Notes under the pieces: model-generated
What the model was told of the DNA's origin: nothing
What the model saw: only the letters and a program-made list of their open reading frames with translations
Databases searched by the model: none
Assembly (NCBI GenBank): GCA_018895795.1
Contig: JAHINZ010000383.1
Location: 1 to 7,888 of the forward strand
Reading direction: 5' to 3'
DNA length: 7,888 bases
DNA from: Alphaproteobacteria bacterium
Lineage (GTDB): Bacteria; Pseudomonadota; Alphaproteobacteria; Caulobacterales; Caulobacteraceae
Translations under genes and position numbers: made by a program
In this document: positions 1-5,546 of the stretch, piece by piece
Layout: every line of letters begins with the position of its first letter
How positions within the stretch are numbered: position 1 is the stretch's first letter

Positions 1-1094
1 AGCCGACGAGCCACCTCACGAATCACCTGATCGCCGGCGTCGTGGCCGTAGCTGTCATTGACCTCCTTGAACCGGTCCAGGTCGACGCACAGCACGGCCA
101 GATAGCCCGGCTTGCGTCGCAGCAAGGCGTGGGCGTGGATCAGACGGTCGGTGAACAGGGTGCGATTGGCCAGGCCCGTCAGCGGATCGTGCAGCGCCAG
201 ATGCTTGGCCTCGGCCTCGCTGAGCAGCAGTTTCTTGGCCGCCCGCCGCGTGACGCGGAACAGCAAGCCAAGACCGACGGCGGCGGCCAGGAAGGCCAGG
301 GCCAGGATAGGGGTCGCCTGGCGCAGAAGCTCGCCGCCCGGACGGCGGGGATCCCAGCGCAGCACGATGCCGCGGCCGTCGGGCGCCTTGCCCAGCACGG
401 CCTGAGCGTTTTCGCCCTTGATCTCACTGGCGGGGACGACCTGGATCCGGGCGTTCTTGAGCAGGAAGCGATCGGAGAACGCCGAGACCACGCTGGCGGC
501 CACCGGCACGCCGGTGACGACCAGCGGGCCGCGGGCGCCGCGCGTCTTGGCCCTCAGGTCGGGACGGACCAGGGAGACGGTGATCATCACCGGCTCTTCG
601 CCGACCAGTTCGACTCGGCTGCGGTGGACGGCGCGAAGCTCGGCCACCTTGGCCGGATCTGCCTCAACCGCGCGAACCCAGGCGATCAAGCTCTGAGTCT
701 GGTCGGAATACATGCCGAACGACTCCGGCGAGACATCCGTGCCGTTCATGTGGCCGTAGATCGGCTTGTTGTCGGCGTCGAGCACGAAGACGACGCTGTA
801 GCCCAGCGCCCCGCCGATCGATGAGCCGATATTCTGACTGGCCCACGCCAGATCGAACTGGTTGTCCAGTTTGTGGATCGCCTCATCCCAGATGACGTAG
901 GGATTGAGCGCGGTCTGAATCTCCTTGCCGCGCATGCGCAGGCCGTTGCCGACCAGGGTCTGTTCGTATTGCCGCTCGCGCAGGTCGGCCTGACGCGTGG
1001 CCGTGAACAACAGACCAGCCGCCAGCAGGACCATGGCGGCGGCCATGGCCACGATCAGGCCGAAGATCTTCAGCTCAATGTTGTTACGGTTCAT
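1..1094 (-). CDS. CHASE4-GGDEF membrane diguanylate cyclase, 5' part
   Basis: Partial gene: 364 codons are visible and the frame is still open at the left edge. The family makes cyclic di-GMP from two GTP at the inner membrane, controlled by a periplasmic sensor. Seen: a first membrane helix at about residues 8-31, a periplasmic region at about 32-260 with CHASE4-like features (NPYVIWDEA at 64-72, FVLDADNKPIYG at 103-114), a second helix at about 262-280, a short linker, then a GGDEF domain opening with HDPLTGLANR (302-311). The metal/GTP-binding stretch DLDRFKEVND (338-347) and GHDAGD (350-355) are intact. The GGDEF signature itself and any EAL domain would lie beyond the edge, so activity cannot be judged. 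The start is the ATG at 1094-1092 with a weak TTGGA about 9 nt upstream; the ATG farther up is out of frame and stops at once. It lies on the same strand as the operon upstream but 147 nt away. Confidence 0.92.
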   Translation of the reverse strand, partial: MNRNNIELKIFGLIVAMAAAMVLLAAGLLFTATRQADLRERQYEQTLVGNGLRMRGKEIQTALNPYVIWDEAIHKLDNQFDLAWASQNIGSSIGGALGYSVVFVLDADNKPIYGHMNGTDVSPESFGMYSDQTQSLIAWVRAVEADPAKVAELRAVHRSRVELVGEEPVMITVSLVRPDLRAKTRGARGPLVVTGVPVAASVVSAFSDRFLLKNARIQVVPASEIKGENAQAVLGKAPDGRGIVLRWDPRRPGGELLRQATPILALAFLAAAVGLGLLFRVTRRAAKKLLLSEAEAKHLALHDPLTGLANRTLFTDRLIHAHALLRRKPGYLAVLCVDLDRFKEVNDSYGHDAGDQVIREVARR

Positions 1095-1150
1095 ACGCGC
1101 GTTCCAACGGACGAGCGCATGGTCCACCCCACCCCTTGAGGAATTCCTTA

Positions 1151-1199
1151 CCGCCGCGGATTTTTTCGGGTTTGGCCGCACATTGTTATGCCGCGGCGG
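1151..1199. repeat. 9-bp perfect inverted repeat upstream of the GGDEF gene
   Basis: The arms CCGCCGCGG (1151-1159) and CCGCGGCGG (1191-1199) are perfect reverse complements, separated by 31 nt that include six T in a row at 1161-1166. A perfect 10-bp palindrome, AGGAATTCCT, lies just beside it at 1139-1148. The pair sits 57-105 nt upstream of the GGDEF start codon, where a promoter or regulator site would be expected. GC-rich arms of this length can occur by chance in such DNA, and no -35/-10 pair could be read with confidence. Confidence 0.35.
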
Positions 1200-1200
1200 C

Positions 1201-1239
1201 AAAAACGGCCCAACCCGGCGCCTAGCCCGTCCGGCGCCG
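1201..1239 (-). terminator. Possible intrinsic terminator of the N-hydroxylase operon
   Basis: Reading the minus strand, three bases after the stop codon of the secreted-protein gene there is a 7-bp perfect GC stem. Its arms are CGGCGCC at 1239-1233 and GGCGCCG at 1222-1216, with a 10-nt loop. Five T follow at 1205-1201. The T run is 10 nt beyond the stem rather than directly behind it, so the structure is not canonical. Position and strand fit the end of the three-gene operon. Confidence 0.4.
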
Positions 1240-1241
1240 AG

Positions 1242-1613
1242 CTACCGCCCAGCCACCAGCCGGTTTTGAACCCGCTCGCCCGTCACCGCAATGTCCGACC
1301 AATGCCCGCCGACGCTGACCTTCGGCAGGGCCTTGCAATAATGGAACGGAAGAGCAACCGGCTTTCGCTGCGTCAGGCACACCTTCCCACCCTTCAGCCG
1401 CCAGACACCCGCGGACCTCTGGCCCCGCCGCCCCTGGGCGGAATAGCTGTTGTCGCGATTGAGCCAAAGCTTGGCCCGGCGCCCATCGGGGTGAAGGGAC
1501 ACGATCGTATTGCCAAAAGCCGGCTCCAGACTGACCCGGTCGGCGGCGCGAACAGGCAAGGCGGCCAGGGCCAGGATGGCGGCGCATAGCCCCGCGGCCG
1601 TACCCGGCCTCAT
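1242..1613 (-). CDS. Small secreted protein, last gene of the N-hydroxylase operon
   Basis: A 123-residue protein that I do not recognise as a named family. The N-terminus looks like a Sec signal peptide: Arg at 2, a hydrophobic Ala/Leu core at about 7-19, and a likely cleavage after VRA at 21-23. The mature part is about 100 residues, basic and probably beta-rich (NTIVSLHPDG at 35-44, AKLWLNRDNSYSAQGRRG at 47-64, GVWRLKGGKVCL at 69-80), with two cysteines at 79 and 93 that could form a disulfide. The start ATG overlaps the stop of the DUF1989 gene as ATGA (1613-1610), so translation is probably coupled. A longer reading of this frame upstream exists but only runs through the DUF1989 gene. 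Export separates this product from its two apparently cytoplasmic operon partners. Its role is unknown. Confidence 0.85.
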   Translation of the reverse strand: MRPGTAAGLCAAILALAALPVRAADRVSLEPAFGNTIVSLHPDGRRAKLWLNRDNSYSAQGRRGQRSAGVWRLKGGKVCLTQRKPVALPFHYCKALPKVSVGGHWSDIAVTGERVQNRLVAGR

Positions 1614-2188
1614 GCGACCTCGTAGTGGATCGGCTTGAACGCGTAATTGTTCGACTGCAGGGCCGAACAGGCCGTCAGGGCGATGATCAGATCCTGTTCG
1701 GCCTCGAACAGCACATGGTCTCCCGCCCGGCTCAGCGGCGGCTCCACCTTCAGCCCACCCGTGTCGTCGACGGTGACGTTCATGAAGACGTTGAAGGCGG
1801 TGGGGATCTGGTCCGGTCCGATCCCGAACGGCGCGAGCGCCTCGGCCAGATTGCCGAAACAGCCGCGATGCGGATCGGTGTCGCCATAGAGGATCCGGAA
1901 GGTGTCCTTGGAACACGGCGTCAGCAGGAAATCGTGGCGGCCCACCGTGTCTTCGACAATGCGCAGCATGATGTTGCTGCGGTTCGAATACAGGGGATCG
2001 CCTGTCGTCAGATACAGCTTGCCGGCATAGTCCAGCGTCCGCCCCGACGAAATCACCTCGGCCGTATCATCGGCGTTGAAGGCCAACAGGTCCGAAACCT
2101 GCTCGCCCTGTGGGTCGATCACCCGCAACGTCTGCCCCTTGGCCAGGCGGAAGGCCGTGCCCGACCGGGGCGCGATCTCATTGATCAT
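1610..2188 (-). CDS. DUF1989 / urea carboxylase-associated family protein
   Basis: A 192-residue, probably cytoplasmic protein of the DUF1989 family. Members long annotated as urea carboxylase-associated include the CgdA/CgdB carboxyguanidine deiminase subunits of guanidine breakdown. Recognised by SNIMLRIVEDTVGRHDFLLT (71-90), PCS (91-93), YGDTDPHRGCFGNLAEAL (101-118), FNVFMN (132-137), the acidic/Gly segment RAGDHVLFEAEQD (154-166) and TACSALQSNN (172-181), ending in a PIHYEV tail. His85, Cys92, Cys110 and Cys174 are candidate metal or catalytic positions. The start is the ATG at 2188, preceded by AGGAG at 7 nt spacing, and this Shine-Dalgarno lies inside the 3' end of the N-hydroxylase gene (11-nt overlap). 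Only one such protein is present and no biotin carboxylase is nearby, so it is probably not a classical CgdAB. I infer that it hydrolyses or deiminates a substrate or product of the upstream enzyme. Confidence 0.88.
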   Translation of the reverse strand: MINEIAPRSGTAFRLAKGQTLRVIDPQGEQVSDLLAFNADDTAEVISSGRTLDYAGKLYLTTGDPLYSNRSNIMLRIVEDTVGRHDFLLTPCSKDTFRILYGDTDPHRGCFGNLAEALAPFGIGPDQIPTAFNVFMNVTVDDTGGLKVEPPLSRAGDHVLFEAEQDLIIALTACSALQSNNYAFKPIHYEVA

Positions 2189-2876
2189 CGGGGGTCTCCT
2201 GGACCTTGGGACTGAAGGGGCACGACCAATCCTCCCCAACGAGGCGACCGCTATATTGCCGCGCTTCCGAGACCGAGCCGTGCCGGGCCAGCATGGGATT
2301 GGCCGACCCCGCGACCGCGATGTCGCGCGCGATGATCTTCTCCCGCAGCCCCTCATAGCGATCGGCGTCGCGCAGCTGCTCGAACTGATCGTGCGGATTG
2401 AACACCAGGGCGGGGCGTTCGAAGCGCCGGGCGGGGCGACTGGCGCCCGGATGCAATCCGACGATGAAGAACGCTTCGCCGCCGAAACTCAGCGAGAAAT
2501 GGGGGTTCTCCGGATCGGCGCTGACCCGGCCGTCCCAGGCCTGGCCATGCCAGGCGTCCTTGTCGGACAAGGATTGAACCCGGTCCCACAACGCCGACTC
2601 GAACGCCGACTCGCTGAGTTCTTCCGGGCCTTCGAAAATCAGCACAAAGCTCTGAAACGGCTTCGGATCCTCATGATAGGCGTGAGCGAAGTCGAGCAGT
2701 TCGGTATAGATGCGAAGGTCATCCCAGGCCGAGCGAATGTCACGCCCGACGACGACGCGGATCTGTCCGCGCGCCGCCGCGGATTTCGCGCCCACGCAGG
2801 GAAACTCGCGTTCGCCGACAAAGGCGCTGAACCGCGCCGCCCAATCCACCGTCGTCTTGTCCTTCGTCGCGAGCAC
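2178..2876 (-). CDS. YqcI/YcgG family heme-dependent N-hydroxylase, GntA/DcsA-like
   Basis: A 232-residue cytoplasmic protein of the YqcI/YcgG family. Characterised relatives are heme enzymes that hydroxylate guanidine nitrogens: DcsA acts on arginine for D-cycloserine and GntA acts in guanitoxin synthesis. Seen: FPCVGAKSA (25-33), NPHFSLSFGGEAFFIVG (124-140), LHPGASRPARR (141-151), LVFNPHDQFEQLR (157-169), GSANPMLARHG (190-200), SEARQYSGR (203-211) and WSCPF (217-221). All the blocks I associate with the family are present, over a normal length. His126, His142, His162 and His199 are possible heme ligands; the sequence alone does not say which. I chose the GTG at 2876-2874 because AAAGG and an overlapping AGGAAAGG sit 7 nt before it. 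A TTG at 2909 would add 11 residues and is the alternative. First gene of a three-gene operon, divergent from the ATP-grasp-like gene across 111 nt with no clear promoter motif. The true substrate is unknown; this is unlikely to be a guanitoxin producer, since the other gnt genes are absent here. Confidence 0.88.
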   Translation of the reverse strand: MLATKDKTTVDWAARFSAFVGEREFPCVGAKSAAARGQIRVVVGRDIRSAWDDLRIYTELLDFAHAYHEDPKPFQSFVLIFEGPEELSESAFESALWDRVQSLSDKDAWHGQAWDGRVSADPENPHFSLSFGGEAFFIVGLHPGASRPARRFERPALVFNPHDQFEQLRDADRYEGLREKIIARDIAVAGSANPMLARHGSVSEARQYSGRLVGEDWSCPFSPKVQETPDDQ

Positions 2877-2987
2877 GTCGTCGCCTTTCCTTTGGTCTGG
2901 GCTGATCAAACGCTGCTCTTCGAGGACGGTTGCGCCGACGCATCTTTCACGGCGTGGCCGCGTTGGGTCGGGTGGAGAAAACGACCC

Positions 2988-4043
2988 ATGCTGACAACTG
3001 CAGCCGCTTCGACGCGCGGCGCCCGTAAACCCGAGCCGCGCTCAAGCGTGGCCCCGATCGCGGTCGATATCGATCTCGCCTCTGGCGCCAGCGACCTCAA
3101 GACGCGCGACCGTGCCTGGTGGAGCGACTTCGCCTGGCGCGAGGGGCGGGTCGAGATCCGCAAGACGGCCATCCGCCTCAAGCTCGACCGCGACCTCATT
3201 GCCGAGGTTCTGAACTGGATCGGCTATCTGGCCATCCTCGCCGTCGCGGCGACGCTGGCCCGGATCCGCCGCGCCAGGCCCATGGCGGTGCGGTTCGCGC
3301 CCGATCAGCCCCGACCCTGGTATCTCCTTCGCGGCGCGGCCCTGTGGGCCGGCGTGCGCATGACCGCCGCGCCCGCCGAGGCCGCCGCGACCTTCTATTT
3401 CGACGACGTCACCGCCGGGCCGGCGCCCCTGTCCGACGGCGGTCGCGCGTTCAACTTCGCCTGCACCGACATCTCCAAGAGCCATGTGGCCGAGGTGTTC
3501 GAGGCTGTCTTCGGCTATCCGCTTCGCCTGGATCCCACGACGGCCGTCGGCGATATCGTCGAGAAGTCCGAGAAGAACGGCGTCCATGACGGCGCGATCG
3601 TCCGGGCGCCGCTGACGCCACGGCCCGGCTATGTGTATCAACGCCTGGTCGACACCCAGGACGACAGCGGCCGCTGCCAGGACCTGCGCACCCCCTGCGT
3701 CGGCGGCGAACCGGTGCTGGTCTGGGTCAAGACCAAGGCGGCCGGCGGCCGCTTCGCGATCCATAATCGCCAGGTCAGCCTGCGCGATCCGGGCGAGATC
3801 TTTTCGGCCGCCGAGATGGCCGCGATCCGTCGCTTCAACGCCCGCATGGGCCTGGACTGGGGCGGGCTGGACATCCTGCGCGACCGCCAGGACGGCCGGA
3901 TCTATGTGGTCGATGTCAACAAGACCGACGTCGGCCCGATCATCGCCCTGTCCTGGCGCGACAAGATCCGCTCGATGAACCGGCTGGCGGCGGCGTTCGA
4001 ACGGCTGGTGGCGGGCGGTGAAAGCAACCCTTGCGAGATTTAG
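2988..4043 (+). CDS. ATP-grasp-like protein of unknown substrate
   Basis: A 351-residue protein. The region from about residue 135 resembles an ATP-grasp ligase: a first block FYFDDVTAG (136-144), KSEKNGVHDGAIVRAPL (193-209), a hinge-like GYVYQRLVD (214-222), QDLRTPCVGG (231-240), and a C-terminal metal-binding block, LDILRDRQDGRIYVVDVN (294-311), where Asp309 and Asn311 would bind Mg. Such enzymes couple ATP hydrolysis to C-N bond formation through an acyl phosphate. The first 130 residues are not recognised; they are Arg-rich and hold a hydrophobic stretch at about 75-92 that could be a single membrane helix. The start is the ATG at 2988 with GGAG 10 nt upstream, which is loose spacing. The Met at 99 is a possible later start that would remove the hydrophobic stretch. 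The frame stays open upstream to 2076, but that part is antisense to two well-supported genes and was not counted. Family call moderate; substrate unknown. Confidence 0.72.
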   Translation: MLTTAAASTRGARKPEPRSSVAPIAVDIDLASGASDLKTRDRAWWSDFAWREGRVEIRKTAIRLKLDRDLIAEVLNWIGYLAILAVAATLARIRRARPMAVRFAPDQPRPWYLLRGAALWAGVRMTAAPAEAAATFYFDDVTAGPAPLSDGGRAFNFACTDISKSHVAEVFEAVFGYPLRLDPTTAVGDIVEKSEKNGVHDGAIVRAPLTPRPGYVYQRLVDTQDDSGRCQDLRTPCVGGEPVLVWVKTKAAGGRFAIHNRQVSLRDPGEIFSAAEMAAIRRFNARMGLDWGGLDILRDRQDGRIYVVDVNKTDVGPIIALSWRDKIRSMNRLAAAFERLVAGGESNPCEI

Positions 4044-4098
4044 TGCTTGGGTTAACCACTCATGGTCGCGCGCTCCTCGCGACGATTGGAGTGAAGCC

Positions 4099-4446
4099 AT
4101 GAACGTTCTGAAGCACAACGGCTACACGGCGCGCGTGGAATTCGACGACGAGGACGAGATCTTTGTCGGCCGCCTGGCCGGGATCAACGACATCATCAGC
4201 TTCCACGCCGACACGGTCAGCGATCTGAAGGCGGCTTTCCACGAGGCGGTCGCCGACTATATCGCCACCTGCGCAAAGGCCGGCAAGAAGCGCGATAAGC
4301 CCTAGTCCGGCCAGATCATGGTCCGCGTCGATCCCGTCGTTCACGCTCGCGCGGCGCTGGCGGCGGAACTGGCGGGCAAGAGCCTGGCGGGCTGGACGGA
4401 GGAAAAGCTGCGCGAGGCGGCGACGCGGGCAATCGAGGCGACTTGA
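4099..4446 (+). pseudogene. hicB: HicB-family antitoxin, interrupted by in-frame TAG
   Basis: HicB antitoxins bind and block the HicA mRNA interferase through an RNase H-like N-terminal domain and repress their own operon through a C-terminal DNA-binding domain. Here the N-terminal domain is intact over 68 codons (GYTARVEFDDEDEIFVGRLA at 7-26, DTVSDLKAAFHEAVADYI at 38-55), up to KKRDKP. TAG then follows at 4303-4305. The same frame continues for 46 more codons to TGA at 4444-4446 with typical family sequence: SGQIMVRVDPVVHARA, then ALAAELAGKSL. Family members usually have Tyr at the stop position (KPYSG), so one base change from TAC or TAT would explain it. The start ATG has GGAG at 7 nt spacing. 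An ATG at 4318 could restart the C-terminal part but lacks a good Shine-Dalgarno. No HicA-like gene is present on either side in the window. It could still make a 68-residue protein. Confidence 0.82.
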
Positions 4447-4447
4447 G

Positions 4448-5014
4448 CTATTCAGCGTGGCTCGCGGGCAACCGTAGAAAGCCTCGCTTTTCAAAGCGCT
4501 CGAAATCCACCAAGGGCACTGAGCGGCTAAACGCCGCATCAAGCAAGCCAATCACCCCTTCGCTTTGCAATGGCATAATGATCGTGTCCTTACTCGCGGT
4601 CTCTACGACTAGCTTCAGGCCGAAGTAGCGACCCCTAATCCGGACAATCTGGGACCAGTCGAAGAATCGAGAGGCTCTTAGCCACCTTCTTTGCCTGATG
4701 CCCGCCGCGTCGACCCAAAGACGCCATCTAAGCCATCGCCAAAGAACCAAGCTGGCAGGCGGAATAAATAATGAAGCAAATACGATTGGGACAACGCCCG
4801 TCGGATCAAGCCGCACAATCTGAAGAAAGGTGCCGTAAGCCACCAGCCAGACGCCGACCGTCAATACGAATAGGGCGTAGCCAAAGGTAAAGCGCGGAAG
4901 CCTGACTTCGCCTTCTTCAGCTGGCCAAGCTCGCCAGAAAAACTTCAGTGCAACACCCATGCAAAGCAACGCGGTCGTAACGACCCCCAACGCGGGCCAA
5001 TCTTGATCGCTCAA
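4448..5014 (-). CDS. Three-helix membrane protein with possible PH-like domain
   Basis: A 188-residue protein with no firm family. Hydrophobic helices lie at about 8-26, 44-67 and 73-93. A soluble C-terminal half follows, whose alternating pattern (LWVDAAGIRQRRWL at 99-112, FFDWSQIVRIRGRYFGLKLV at 117-136, DTIIMPL at 143-149, then a helix at 152-163) resembles the bacterial PH-like domains found at the end of short membrane proteins. The start is a TTG at 5014 overlapping the stop of the DUF2442 gene as TTGA, so translation is probably coupled; Met19 is a less likely later start because it would remove most of helix 1. Base composition is low for the window: 28 of 60 bases are G or C in 4741-4800. 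The gene ends head-on to the HicB frame with one base between the two stop codons. Function unknown. Confidence 0.8.
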   Translation of the reverse strand: MSDQDWPALGVVTTALLCMGVALKFFWRAWPAEEGEVRLPRFTFGYALFVLTVGVWLVAYGTFLQIVRLDPTGVVPIVFASLFIPPASLVLWRWLRWRLWVDAAGIRQRRWLRASRFFDWSQIVRIRGRYFGLKLVVETASKDTIIMPLQSEGVIGLLDAAFSRSVPLVDFERFEKRGFLRLPASHAE

Positions 5015-5259
5015 GCCGCCGCCCCGCGCAGCAGCCCTTCGGTGCTCAGGTCTTCATCGATCTCGGGCCAATGGATCCCGTAGCCACCGCCCGCAACCTC
5101 CCACCGGGCGCGCTGTTCAGGCGTCGCGGCCGCCAGACGAGGATACCAAGCCAGCGGCACGGCGATTGTGCGGCCATCCATCAAGTCGACAATAAGGCGG
5201 TCAGCGTCACAGCGCACACCTGCCACACGCTCGTCAGCGGCGGTCGCCAAAATGCTCAT
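5011..5259 (-). CDS. DUF2442 domain protein, possible antitoxin-like partner
   Basis: An 82-residue protein of the DUF2442 family, recognised by RLIVDLMDGRTIAVPLAWYP (21-40), RARWEVAGGGYGIHWPEIDE (49-68) and DLSTEGLLRG (69-78); full length for the family. DUF2442 proteins commonly sit next to DUF4160 proteins. The pair is often regarded as toxin-antitoxin-like, but I know of no settled biochemical function. The start is the ATG at 5259, preceded by GGAGG at 6 nt spacing, which is the strongest ribosome binding site in this operon. The frame could be read farther upstream, but that would run deep into the DUF4160 gene. It overlaps the end of DUF4160 by 26 nt and the start of the membrane-protein gene by 4 nt. 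Confidence 0.88.
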   Translation of the reverse strand: MSILATAADERVAGVRCDADRLIVDLMDGRTIAVPLAWYPRLAAATPEQRARWEVAGGGYGIHWPEIDEDLSTEGLLRGAAA

Positions 5260-5476
5260 GCCATGCCTCCGACAGCGCGGTTTCGTGCTCTCGCACAAGA
5301 CTAAGGATAACATTCAGTTCGTGAGCGCGGAAGCCAAGGTTGCGCGCCAGGACGACAGGCTTCAGCCACGCCTTGAGCGACGCATTCGCTCGGTCGACAT
5401 GCACATGCGGTGGCTCGTTCGGTTCGTGGCTGTAGAAGTAAAACCTATAGCCGTCGACGCGCAGAACAGTCGGCAT
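5234..5476 (-). CDS. DUF4160 domain protein, first gene of accessory operon
   Basis: An 80-residue protein of the DUF4160 family, with the usual order MPTVLRVDGYRFYFYSHE (1-18), the PPHVHV motif (22-27), a Lys/Trp segment SLKAWLKPVVLA (33-44), GFRAHELNVILSLVREH (48-64) and the C-terminal EAWHEHF (70-76). The conserved His residues of PPHVHV and WHEHF suggest a metal or catalytic site, but no reaction is established as far as I know. The start is the ATG at 5476 with GGGGAG at 5 nt spacing. The GTG two codons earlier overlaps that Shine-Dalgarno and is unlikely. It lies 65 nt after the metH stop on the same strand, with an AT-rich inverted repeat in the gap. It may be the toxin-like member of the pair; that is inference. 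Confidence 0.88.
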   Translation of the reverse strand: MPTVLRVDGYRFYFYSHEPNEPPHVHVDRANASLKAWLKPVVLARNLGFRAHELNVILSLVREHETALSEAWHEHFGDRR

Positions 5477-5516
5477 GAGCACTCCCCAAGCGGTCAGGAG
5501 AGCGTCATGATAGCGC

Positions 5517-5541
5517 CTTAGCTAAACACGTATAGGTTTAA

Positions 5542-5546
<5 letters not shown>
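5517..5546 (-). promoter_or_regulatory. AT-rich 11-bp inverted repeat between metH and DUF4160
   Basis: The arms are CTTAGCTAAAC (5517-5527) and GTTTAACTAAG (5536-5546), separated by 8 nt. In DNA one pair is mismatched. In RNA read from the minus strand that position becomes a G-U wobble, so a metH-direction transcript can form an unbroken 11-bp hairpin, while a plus-strand transcript cannot. The right arm includes the metH stop codon (5544-5542). There is no T run after it, so it is a poor intrinsic terminator. It lies 41 nt upstream of the DUF4160 start, a fitting place for an operator of an autoregulated module. Either role is possible. Confidence 0.45.

Noticed and set aside
42..824. Plus-strand open frame of 260 codons at the left edge
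   Set aside because: Antisense to the CHASE4-GGDEF gene, whose GGDEF residues and membrane helices are clear.
1031..1048. Near-palindrome CCATGGCGGCGGCCATGG
   Set aside because: Lies in the Ala/Met-rich first membrane helix of the GGDEF protein and is explained by codon use.
2076..2987. Upstream extension of the ATP-grasp-like frame to 655 residues on the plus strand
   Set aside because: This part is antisense to the N-hydroxylase and DUF1989 genes, both of which show clear family motifs and good ribosome binding sites. The open frame is a by-product of high GC.
4018..4098. Longer start for the HicB gene
   Set aside because: It would overlap the end of the ATP-grasp-like gene and lacks a ribosome binding site. 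The ATG at 4099 has GGAG at correct spacing and the family begins there.
4044..4098. Possible hicA upstream of hicB
   Set aside because: The gap is only 55 nt, too short for a toxin gene, and no HicA-like sequence was found in the neighbouring frames.
3042..4118. Minus-strand open frame of 358 codons opposite the ATP-grasp-like gene
   Set aside because: Gly/Asp/Ala/Arg-rich with no recognisable motif, while the plus strand shows ATP-grasp-like blocks.
5477..5541. Tiny leader frame of four codons before DUF4160 (start near 5509)
   Set aside because: Too short to distinguish from chance, with no ribosome binding site or regulatory codon pattern.
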